A DNA stretch of 64,000 bases. It comes from Eudorina sp. 2006-703-Eu-15. Taxonomy: Eukaryota > Chlorophyta > Chlorophyceae > Chlamydomonadales > Volvocaceae. Under the pieces are notes generated by a model, which worked only from the letters and a program-made list of their open reading frames with translations, had not been told where the DNA came from and made no database searches. This document shows, one piece after another, positions 46,494 to 61,443 of the stretch. The stretch spans positions 84,479 through 148,478 of the forward strand of contig BDSI01000099.1 of NCBI GenBank assembly GCA_003117195.1. Reading direction: 5' to 3'. Each line of letters starts with the position of its first letter. Position 1 is the first letter of the stretch. A program made the position numbers and the translations under genes.

Positions 46494-49400
46494 TCACAGC
46501 GCCGCCGCCAGGTCTCCCCCCGTCGCCGCATCCAGCTGCCGCCACACCGACCGGTGGAGGCAGACGTGCAGGACCAGGCCGCGGTCGGGGCCGTCGGGCC
46601 GGCTGCTGCTGCCGAGTCGGGTGCCGTCGGGTCGGGTGCTGCCGAGTGTGCTGCCGAGTGTGCTGTCGGAGGGAGCCGCAAAGGTGGTGAGGACGTTGGG
46701 GATGATCCCCGGCGGCAGGGAGGGCTTGAAGATCAGCGGCGGCGCCGGGCCGAACTGAACGGGACAGGCCACAGAGGGAGCCAGCAGATGGCGTTTTAAG
46801 GGATCCTCCCAAAGAGGGGCCCGCGGGCGTCGGCGTCGGGGGGAGGGTAGGCGCGGCAAAACCAGTCATTTCATGCGATATCAGCAAGGCGGAATACGCG
46901 TTGATTTAAAAATGTATTTGATTCTGCGGCTGCGACAGCTGTGTCTTCATCCTACACCAGCTCCTCGGTCTTCCTCGGTGCCGTGCCGCCAGTGGCCATC
47001 ACAGCTGCCGCCACCAAAACGACAGCGGCCGCAACATGATTCATTTACCCATAAATTCATTTTACTTCACGGATCCAGCTGGGCGAGTCAAAAGCAGATT
47101 AGGATGAAGACAGTAACCATACCTAAATCCATACCATCCTCCCTTGCGCCCCTCGCGGGCGTCCGACCGACCCAGACGAAGATTGGCATGGTGGGAAAAC
47201 GGCATCAGCAACACGCCAACCGTTCATCATAAACAAGGCGTGGCTAGGGTCAGCAGCTCATCTGGCAGCTGGCAACCGAAAGGCAAAGATTACGCGCTGT
47301 GCCGTACATACCTGCCAGATGTCGTACTCCAGCTGCCAGTTGTTGATCGCGATGGGACCCTCCGGCGCCAGCAAACACCGGGCGGGATCCGCCTCCAGGA
47401 TCACCTCGTTCATGACCTGCCGGGGCGGGCACGACTCCACCAGCTTCCGTACAGTTCGTACATGAGCGCCCAGCATCGTCGGCAGGCTGCGCGGGAAGGA
47501 GGTGAGTCACAGTGTCGAGGTGGCCTCAAGCTTCACGTCGGGGTCAGGCGGGCCAAGGCACCTGCAGACCTGCTGCTGCTGCCGTCAGCTAATCAGTATT
47601 ACTCGATTACAAGGACGGCACAGCGCAGACGAGGCACAGAACCTATTCACTCGCCCCATCAGGCCTATCTCAGCACAGATTATCTCAGCTCATCTCATCT
47701 CAGCCAACGCTCCAGCCATATCCCCCCAATCACCCAGCCGTCCATACCCCCCCCCGCCCAGCTGGCAAACCGCCCGCCCGCGCCCACCTACCCGCTCCCC
47801 TCTGCCCCTACCTGTCCAGCGCCGCCCTCACCCTGGCCGCCAGCTCGCCCAGCCCCATCCGACAGGGCGCCACCTCGTCCACCCGGGCGCCCCACACCCA
47901 GTTGCCCAGCTGGCCGTCCGGCAGCCGCGGGACCGCCCGCGGCCGCAGGTTGGCGACGATGAAGAACTGCCAGGCCGGGTGGTTCTTCAGCGGCACCGAG
48001 TGCAGCAGCTGCGCCAGCCGGGCGGCCAGGCAGTCCCGGGTTGACACCCAGGCACTCGGCCGGGTGTCCGGGGAGCTGTCAGTCGTCCCGGTATCGACGC
48101 CGGCGGCGGCGGGAGCCATGGACGCGGGTGTTGCCGTGGACCCGCTCGGCGGCGCGGGGCTCACGGCGCTGCCGTACCCCGTCGTCGTCGCCGCCGCCGT
48201 TGCCAGCGCCGCCGGCGCTGCCGCAGTCGCCGCGGTCGTTGCGGTCTTGAGCAGCTCCTCCATGGCTCTCCGCTTGAGGTCCGCCAGGTGCGGCGCGGAT
48301 ACCCACAGGTACCGACCCTGCCAGCGAACACACGGCCCGCCCCACACGCCCACACACGGTTGCTTGGCGTGAACAAGCAATTGCAAAAATGAAGGGGGGC
48401 GTGTGGACGAATGGATGGATGGACGGATGTCACCCCCCGTGACATATCCACATGTCCCCCGGCGCAATCCTACCAGTTGTACGGCACCTTCAGTACGGCA
48501 GGTGGCCACCTGCTAAGCGCCTCACACGCACCTCCACGCCTCCGCCCCTCAACATCATTTGAGAGATGATGTGGAGGAGGACCAGGGGGAGGCGCCAGGC
48601 CGGCACTGCGGCGACCGAGGGCCAGCGCCGCGCACCGACCAGCGGCGGCGGCGGAGGTGCCGCCTCCGCCTCCGCCATCCGGTCTACTGCTTCCGGCGCA
48701 TAGAACCCCGGCCGCGGGCCAGGGCGGTGAGCTGGCAATCGGGGCGGTGGCAGCCCGGAGCAGGCAGCAATCGACTCGGCAACCGCACCGGTACCGGTAC
48801 CGAAGGGTGTGGGTTCAGGCGCCGAAGGCTTGCTGCTGTCGGCGACATTACTGGCGGTGCTGTTGCTGTTGGCAGCGCGAGTGGCGGGTGTGGAGGCGGC
48901 GACATTGACAACGCCGGTGCTGCTGCTGGTGATTCTGATAGTGCTTTTGGCGGCCAGCTGGCGGTCCTGCTCCCAGCCCCCTGTCCGCCCCGCCGCGTCC
49001 CGGGCCGGGGCCAGGGCCAGGGCTGTGTTGTAGGCCGTCGCCATGTGGTCCACGAAGGTCTGCAGCCCCGTGAAGTCCACCAGGCAGTGGGAGACCGTCA
49101 CTGCCAGCAGGGCGCCGCCACCGGACAGGTGCAGCAGGTACACCAGGCACAGCGGGAGCTGAGGCAGGACATGGGGTTTGGACGCGGGTTTGGGCACGAG
49201 TTTGGATCAGCGGGTTGCATGATCGGGTTGGAGGGCCTGCAATATGGGAACGGCGGTGTCGCGATGGTGCGGAGCGAGGGCGCTACCCTGTACTCATACC
49301 ACGATGAGTCAGTCAGCGGGCGCAGCCAAACGCTGCATCGTAAAAGGTGGGAGCGGGAACGGTCTTGACGTGATCCGGCTGAGCGCGTTCCGTTGTGAAC

Positions 49401-50299
49401 GTGTTCCGTGAGAGCTTCTGTGGCGTGACCCAAAGATGTTTGCATCAGTGTCGGCGTGCGGCGGCCCTTTCCCACACCGAGAGCGATGTGGGTACCTGCC
49501 GCTCGTAGCAGGTAACACCTACTCGCCCGGAGTAATTTGTTCATGATGGTTTGTGATCGGTAGGTCGGTGCCGGGCCCACGCACCCACCTTCCCCTTGAC
49601 GACCGCGTCAACGTCGTGCGGTAATGCGTATTTCATGGCCGGGTCAAAAGCACCTCCCGCCGGATTGGATGTCGGCAGGAGCGCCTCCGCCACCTGGTCC
49701 AGATTGGCGCTGGTGCTAGCGAAGATGATCCTGCCGCCGGCGTTGTTGCAAGTCACGTCGTAGGTGCGGCCATCCTGATGCGCACCCGCGCATTACACGG
49801 GGGAGGGGATGGAACGGCATCCTTGGAGCGATGGGACAAGCGGGCTGTCTTGGGTGGGTGATGAGAAGATGTTAGGGCGCTGCGTTCAAACCAAGGTGAA
49901 CGACAGCTTTGACAGGTTGAAACCTCAATCGATTCGCGCGACCTAATGCAATACATATAGTACACGAGGGCATTTCAGTAAGCATTTCAGCAGTTGCATA
50001 CAAGTGCAAGGTAAGAAGCTACGTGTGAGATTGTACGGTACCGGTACCTTTCGGACATAAAGCCTGCCGGCAAACCATGGCAGCTCCGAAAGGACCTTCG
50101 CGAACGCCTGCTTCAAGATTGGCGCCGCTATGGAAGCCTTGAAGAGTACTTGGCCTCCGAACGAGCCATATGTCAGATATGTCTGGTCCAGCGCGGATAA
50201 GCATGGTCTATGGTCAACAAGATTGCAATTCGTTCCTTTGACAAGTTCATCAGAAAGGACTTGAATAGGTATGCGCTGTTCAAGTACTCGCCGGGTCAT
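46494..50299 (-). CDS. BAHD-type HxxxD acyltransferase, tandem copy 1
   Basis: BAHD enzymes transfer an acyl group from acyl-CoA to an alcohol or amine in the cytosol. Exons are 50299-50048, 49774-49589, 49158-48532, 48317-47812, 47486-47312 and 46754-46494; phases agree, giving 668 aa (typical 430-460). The N terminus LSALDQTYLTYGSFGGQVLF..LPWFAGRL is the family start. VSHCLVDF carries the catalytic HxxxD (His170, codon 49089-49087). STRDCLAARLAQLL, NLRPRAVPRLPDGQLGNWVW and LGELAARVRAAL match the second half. The structural DFGWG motif is degenerate: YDIWQFG spans the exon 5/6 junction. The extra length is Ala/Ser/Thr-rich linker in exons 3 and 4. Exon 3 has AEAEAAPPPPPLVGA where copies 2 and 3 read LPPGAK. 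The frame stays open upstream to 50506, but the ATG at 50299 aligns with the paralogues. Acyl donor and acceptor cannot be inferred. Confidence 0.85.
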
Positions 50300-51785
50300 T
50301 ATTTGGTTTTTTAATGCTGCCGCACATGCACGCGCGCCTTTTCGTTCAAACTGCAATTGACTAATTTGATCACAGCCTTTAAAGGATACCACCATGTCGT
50401 AGAGTACCCTTACCAGTAGGTCACAGCGTGTGGAGCTTTCGTACGACGGTAAGTACAGCTGCCAACCGACGGCCTGAGGGCCACTGCCAGCGTTCATACC
50501 CAGCACTCTCAGTGATCCCTGCGCATGTTCTTGCTAAACTTAGGAATGTACGGTGAATTAGCCAGGAACGCACTTCACAAGAACCCCTTCACTCCCCACG
50601 GCTCAAATCAGCGGTAGATTCACTCATCGGGGAGGCAAAGATCAACTCACCGGTGATCGCATACCTGCACCAACAGACCCCCAGGTGGATCACAGCCCAG
50701 GCGCCAGGACCCAAATCGACCAGCTACCCTTCCTCTACAAACGAAAGCCACGTCGGCGCCCGCAGTCAGCAGCGGCCAGGCCCGCTACCTCCAATCCCAG
50801 TGCTTTTACCTGCTTCCGCTGTGCCGCCCCGCAGTCCGAGGGAAGGCTGCTGTACACAGCGAAATGAAGACATGTGCAGCAATTGCAGCGCCGGCGGATC
50901 CTACACATTCTAACTGTGAACGAATTTGTTTAACATCCAACCAACGCATCCCTCAAAACGCTCCAAGCAAACAGCCCATCGCGCAGGCCCCCTTAGGTCC
51001 CCGAGCTGCACATCCACATCGCCGGATCCTGCGGTGCCGTACCGATGCCGCGCAGTCGTACATTATCCGCAGGCACGGGGCGCTACGGCCTACACACACG
51101 GGACCAGCCAGCCCCCCCAACGGGGGCCCAGGCCGACCCCGGGGGATAGTCACCGGGGGCGGTGCTGGAAGCCCTGAACCGAACACCCAGTTAGTTAGGG
51201 TTGGTTATGGACCCCGCGATCCGCGATCCGCGCCGGTTTTCGTGTTACGCCGCTGCGTCTGCCCTCATCCGCACTTCAGTTCCAAGGAACTTTATTGCAA
51301 GCCGAGGAAAGGAGGAATGATCGCTGCGACGCGCATCATCGCTTTGGTGCATCGATAACCAAGTGTGTGCTAGCATAGCAAGGCAGGAGGAGAGCGCGTT
51401 AATGCCGTACCAATGTCACCTCGCTCTCAACGCGTCGCCGAGCAGCCGAGCAGCGGCACAACGCTTATCAGGAGGCAGGCTGCTGTCTACCAGATTAAAA
51501 AACACACGAACCAGTTTGCAGGTAAAGCCGTTTGCCAAAGCCATCCGTCCTTCCATCAGTACCCCAGCCATCCAGCGTTCCACCGCTGCCAAAGCCATTC
51601 AGCGTTCGTTCCACCACCGCCAAAGCCATCCAGCCATCCATAACAATACCAATCACACGGTATGCATACACAACACGAACCCTCTATAAAATAAACACAA
51701 ACCCCGCGCCGCGGGCCGCGCCACGGCGCCACGTGCCAAAACAGGATCTTTCCTTTTGCTGTGTTGAACAAGCACCCTTGCGTCG
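50300..51785. other. Spacer between BAHD copies 1 and 2
   Basis: Contains the promoter of copy 1 and the 3' UTR of copy 2. No supported gene. Imperfect CATCCAGC/CCAAAGCCATCC tandem repeats lie near 51535-51640. Confidence 0.5.
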
Positions 51786-54700
51786 TCACAGCGCCGCCGC
51801 CAGGTCTCCCCCCGTCGCCGCATCCAGCTGTCGCCACACCGACCGGTGCAGGCTGACGTGCAGGACCAGGCCGCGGTCGGTGCCGTCGGACCGGCTGCTC
51901 CCGGGGCCAGGCGGCGCGGCAGGGTAGCTGAGCACCAGGTTGGGACTGAAGCCGGGCGGCAGGGCGGGTGTGAAGGCCAGAGGCGGCTCCGGACCGAACT
52001 GCACACGGAGGGACCAGGAGCCCCGGCCACCGGAGGAAACGGATACAACGATGGAGACATGGTCCAGGGAGGAAACTGGCAATGCGAGGGAACACAAACA
52101 CACACGGCCCAGCGGTGCAGGATCCCGGATAGTGTGTTGGTAACAGGTTTGGCTGGTTTATTCGCTGAACACACACGGCCCAGCGACCCACGACACATAC
52201 GCGCGCCCACGTACACACGCACACGCACAGACAGACGACGTGGCATCCCACGACTTGACATTCCGTACATCCGCCTACGCGGCCAGGATTGCAGCGTCCA
52301 AGAACTTAGCCAGCCGGCTAGCTGGCCTGTGTGTGCGAGTGTTTCACGCATGATCGACGTGCTGTACGGATCGTACCTGCCAGACGTCGTACTGTACTGC
52401 CCACGCGTTGATCATGACGGGCCCTTCCGGCGTCAAGTAGCAGCGGTAGGGGTCGGGGTCGAACATGATCTCGCTGACGAGCGCGCGAGCCGGGTGGGAC
52501 GCCACCACGCCGCGGAGGTGCTTCAGATGATCGCTGAAGTCGTAAGGCAACCTGAGGCGTTGAGGTATCCGGCCGCCGCGCCGCACGGGGACAGACACCT
52601 CTTATTGATACCCTTGTCTAACTGCCCTTCCAATGTGTGAGGAGGACGGAGGTACGGCGGCGAAACCCACATGGTCAACCCACATGGTCAACCCACATTG
52701 TCGGTTGCACGGACGGGGGCCCGGGATCGTCATACCGGTAGTGCTGGCCCACCTTTCACGCAGTGTTGCGTGGAAGGCGAGGAGAAAGCATCGGCTGCAA
52801 TCCACACAAAGTCGTTTCCGGTACTGATACTTCCAGCACAGGCAGCGGTTCTTCCAGTGCGATGCGCAGGCTCGCTTGCCCCTAGAGCCCCATATCACCC
52901 ACACCCACACCCACACCCACACTCTCATCTCGCGGCTCAGTTCCCGTCTACACCCACACCTACATCCTTGGGAGCAGGCAGGCACGTGCGTTCCCGCGTG
53001 GAAGCTCCACCCCTGGAGAGCCCGCGTCCCCGCGTGTACCCGCGCCCACCTACCCGCCTACGTACCTGTGCACCCGCGCGTCCCTGCCCCAGCCCCTACC
53101 CCTACCTGTCCAGCGCCGCCCTCACCCTGGCCGCCAGCTCGCCCAGCCCCATCCGACAGGGCGCCACCTCGTCCACCCGCGCGCCCCACACCCAGTTGCC
53201 CAGCTGGCCGTCCGGCAGGTGAGGGACCGCCCGCGGCCGCAAGTCCGCGAGCACGAGGAAGAAAGTGGACCCGCCGCGCTTCAGTGGCACCGCGTGCAGC
53301 AGCTGCGTCAGCCGGGCGGCCAGGCAGTCCCGGGTTGACACCCAGGCACTCGGCGTGTCTTTTTTGATCTCCTCAGTGCATCGACGCTTGAGCTCCGCGA
53401 GCCGCGGCGCGGGTACCGACATGACCCGTGTCTGCGGACGTTGGCCGCACATGCGTGGGTGTCGGGGCGATTGATATCAAGCAATACAGATATATACGCA
53501 CTACGCAGCCTTCTTGGTTTGGGTCGAGCGGGTCTCTGCACTACGCAGCCACATCTGTTACGGGTGACAGCGGCGGTCGACGGAGCTGCCCCGCGGTGGG
53601 TTCGAGCTCTGCCCCAAGACCCACTTCCGCCCGCAGCTTCGCAAGAACAGCGAAGAAAGACGCCGGGCGGCAAACAAGGAAACATACACTAAAGTAACGT
53701 CAGAATTTGTTTAATTATCGTCAGAATCCCGTTAAACATTATAACATCGAATAGGTAAGCCCTTGTGCCCCCAGACGTCAGTGCCCTGCAATGCCGTACC
53801 TTCCCTTCATCTCCTGGACATCTGTGAATGCAATGATGACGCTCCCTTCCCGCAAGGTTTCCCGGTGCCTGCCGCTGTATCACCCGCGAGCACGCCGACA
53901 GGTCGATCGCCGCACGCCGCATTCCACCCCCACCCGCACACCGCTCCCCGACCCAACTCCGTGCCCCCGCCCACCTCCACACCGTCAACACCACGGAAGA
54001 GGGTAGACGTAGACTTGAGCATAGATTTTAAGATGCCCAGAAACGCAAAGAGCGCCTTCCGTTCCGACACCACCGCCACGACCCGCTCGCGGTGTTTGGC
54101 GCCAGGCGGCAACGAGAGCGCTTCCGCGATGGCGTCCACTGCTTCCGGCGCATAGAACCCCGGCCTTGGCGTATGTCCCGGCTGCGACAACAACTCCTGA
54201 CGGCAGGCAGCAGCAGCAGCGGCGGCGGCGGCAGCCGCCTCCGCCTGCGCCCTGCCTCCGCCAGCCGCGCTGGTGCGGGCGGCAGGGGTGTCGCTGGCGC
54301 CTCGGCCCACGCCGCTGTTTGCCCGCCCCGCCGCGTCCCGGGCCGGGGCCAGAGCCAGGGCTGTGTTGTAGGCCGTCGCCATGTGGTCCACGAATGTCTG
54401 CAGCCCCGTGAAGTCCACCAGGCTGTGGGAGATCCGGATGACCAGCAGGGCGCCGCCACCGGACAGATGCAGCAGGTACACCAGGCACAGCGGGAGCTGA
54501 GGCAGGACATGGGGTTTGGACGCGGCAGGGAAAGGGACGAGGGGAACGGAGGCCAGGATGGAATGAGACGGGCGGAATAGATGCGTGGCATGTACGTCGT
54601 GTGGTGTTAAGCAGGAAGAGGGCAGCAGTCCACGTCGCAGCGGTATAGCATGAGTTGCGACGGATTTGGCACCGGCGGTTGCCACCCAGCGGGTTATCGT

Positions 54701-55314
54701 CCACTTATACTCACACTTATACATCACACCGCAGACAGCCAACAATAGCAATCACCTTCTCATCTACAATTTCATCCACATTGTAGGGCAGGGCGTATGG
54801 GTCTGTCGGCGCAAAGATGGTAGGGGCTGATGGCGACAGCGCCTCCTCCAGCTGGGCCAGGGTGGCGCTTGTGCTGGCGAAGATGATCCTGCCGCCGGCG
54901 TTGTTGCAGTCGATGTCGTAGGTGCGGCCGTCCTGTTTAGGTGAGCATGTGACGGGGCGTGCGGCACAGGGGATATGCGATGGGGAAGGTGGCGGTGTCG
55001 CAAGGAAGGCCTCCACGCGTTCAGTGGCTCTGGCACGCCCTTGAACATACCTCTCGCAGGACCAGGCGGCCAGCGAACCAGGGCAGCTCCGTTAGGGCGT
55101 GTGCGAATGCCTGCTTCAGAACAGGTGCAACCACTGATGTCCTGAAGAGTACTTGGCCCCCGAAGGAGCTGTATCCCAGGCACGTCTGGTCGAGTGCGGA
55201 CAAACATTTGTCAGTAGACTGTGGTGCCTTGGTGAAAGAACCCGGATGGCCTTTTACGACCTCGTCAGCAAGAATTTGAATGCTTATGTTTGTTTCGTTC
55301 TCCCGCCCGGCCAT
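51786..55314 (-). CDS. BAHD-type HxxxD acyltransferase, tandem copy 2
   Basis: Exons are 55314-55051, 54932-54756, 54496-53975, 53431-53106, 52551-52377 and 51998-51786, giving 558 aa, the shortest of the three. The splice phases are the same as in the sister genes, and exon 5 is 175 nt in all three. Motifs are LSALDQTCLGYSSFGGQVLF, ELPWFAGRL, NNAGGRIIFASTSATLAQLE, ISHSLVDF (HxxxD, His171, codon 54427-54425), STRDCLAARLTQLL, DLRPRAVPHLPDGQLGNWVW and YDVWQFG in place of DFGWG. Exon 3 diverges after RVVAV: copies 1 and 3 continue PAW, while this one reads VSERKALFAFLGILKSML with an altered RGVDG end. That region may be drifting or tuned to another substrate. The Ala-rich linker of exon 4 is nearly absent. 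The reading frame is intact, so I call it functional rather than a pseudogene. Confidence 0.85.
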
Positions 55315-57515
55315 AGAGTTGGCAAAACTGTAACACTTAGGTGTGAGATGCCAAGCTGTGAGACTTCAGTCCCCAAAATTCGCCACAGGCTCAATATGTA
55401 AATATTCATATAGCTTATTATATATCTTTTTCCGGTACGTTTCATGGCTTTGCAGGGTTCGTCTGAAGTACGGCCGGCGGTTGATTGGAGCAGGAGAGAG
55501 CAGGCAACTCGATCGAGCGAGCACTCACCCTTCAATGTTCCGTACAGGCAATAGATTCTGATCAGTAATGTGTTGATCCAAATACCCATGGAAGGATGCG
55601 TATCTCGGGTCAGCGCTGTGATGTAGGGTCGTCACGTGGGTCTGTTTATTTGTGGCCTGTCAGGATTCGCTTACATCCGAGATTATACTTTGAGTCGAGT
55701 TCGCCATGCAATCAGACGCAAACCAATTCACACCATTACCGAAATAACTGAAAAACCCACGTCACAGTTTCCCAGGAAGGGAAGTGCAAATAAGGAAAGG
55801 GGGAAAAACTGCCGGGCACTCGCCCGGGCTCGCCACGGGCGCTGTCCCGCACCACACTAACACAAGGCGAGCACCTGCACACGCGCGTAGGCCGCCGCAC
55901 CGGCGATGTCCTAAGCGCATACACCCCCCAGAACCTGGGAAACGAACTATTGACCAAATCGCCTACGAACGGCGGAAAGAACGACATTAAGACGAGGGGA
56001 GGGCGGGCGGGAAAACAAAGGCCTCCGAATAACGCGAGCACGTCTGTCTGTCCACACTGCTCTAGAGGTCAGAGTACGTTAATCTCGCTAATTTGTAGCG
56101 CCAAGGTTCCTCACGTGAAGTGCAAGGCGCGACGTCTAAACCGGCAACAATTTACCGCTCAACCCGGCGCGGCTCGCAAGCGGTGGTCACAGTACGGCCC
56201 ATCCTCTGCCGTACCCGTACCAAAGCACGGCTGTTAACTCGTCTGCAAACCATATTTTCGGATTAACCTAAAATCTAATATTCAACATCAAACAGCTACA
56301 AGCAGCCCCAACACACATTAAGTATGACCGCCGTCTCGGTGCATCCTGCAGTTGAAAGCGCTCGCACAAGCGCTGACATGGCCATCTATCCTGAGACGTC
56401 TCGACGGCAATAAAGCACCCATGGGCCAAAGCGCCGGTTCGGTGCAAGCATCAACATGCTTGAGTCAGGTTAGTCTGTTCAGAGGAACACTCGCTCGCTG
56501 AACACTGCACGCCGGAGGCCGGAGGCCCTACACCTGTACGGCACACCGTACGACTGTGCTGCCACTCCATCGTTGCCCTCGCATCTCCCTAAACATCTGT
56601 CGAGGTCGTGTCGCGAAGATCCCAACAACAGCACGGAAGTAACGTGTATCACATTAGGCAAACCAGACAGCCCGGCAAGGACGATCGACTCGTTTTGTGG
56701 TTCTGCGAGATATACACCTGTCGCCAGTGACCACCTTGCGGTGGCGGTCGGTCGGTTCCTCTGCTCGGTTGTCGGTTCCCCTGTCACATGACTGAGTTAC
56801 GGTATCTTGATACTGACTCTCTGACTGCGGCAGCTGCGGCTTGCGGCACACCGGGACTCCGTCCAGTGATGGCCACCCCCTACCTGCCATCCTTCCAATT
56901 CAAAACCGCATCGCCTCTCCGCTCCTGTACCCGCCCGTCACAAGATGGACCCTCAGTCCCGACTGGGCGTTCCAACGGGCCCAGATAGATAGCTCGTGGG
57001 CGCCTCATCTCATCGACCCCTACCAAAGACTACGCGCCCGTCCCCTCCGTTGCTGTTGCACGTGCATGCTCCGCCACGCGCTCCATACGGCCAAACCCCG
57101 TCACGCACCACCCCTCGCCCGCCCGCGGCCAGCACGCCCCGGTCGTTGCGCCAAATGCAAATGGATACATGATGCGTGTATATGCAGCTTCTGTATGTAC
57201 GTCAAACGCACACGCACGTGACTCATCACAGCTGATGACGCGCTGCGACGACTGCTCCGTCGTCCGGGGCGCATGGTGACGGACGACGGGCGACGTGACC
57301 CCTCCTTCCGCCACAGGCCGTACGTATGTAGCGGTGAATTACTCAATGTGGGGGCATACATACGCAACATTATTTACGTATGTATGTACGTATGTGCATT
57401 TATGCGTTATATGTACATGGATACGGTGTGCTGCCGTTCTCGTCCGTCCTATTCAGGTGAAGACGCATGCATCGTTCAACTATCACGCCTGCCTGATGAC
57501 CGTCAGGCAGGCCTA
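55315..57515. other. Spacer between BAHD copies 2 and 3
   Basis: About 2.2 kb of AT-richer DNA with no supported gene. It holds the promoter of copy 2 and the 3' UTR of copy 3. Frames on both strands lack motifs and splice context. Confidence 0.5.

Positions 57516-61443
<3,928 letters not shown>

Noticed and set aside
51786..55314. BAHD copy 2 as a pseudogene because of its shorter linker and altered segment after RVVAV
   Set aside because: All splice junctions, phases, the HxxxD site and the stop position are intact; nothing shows disruption.
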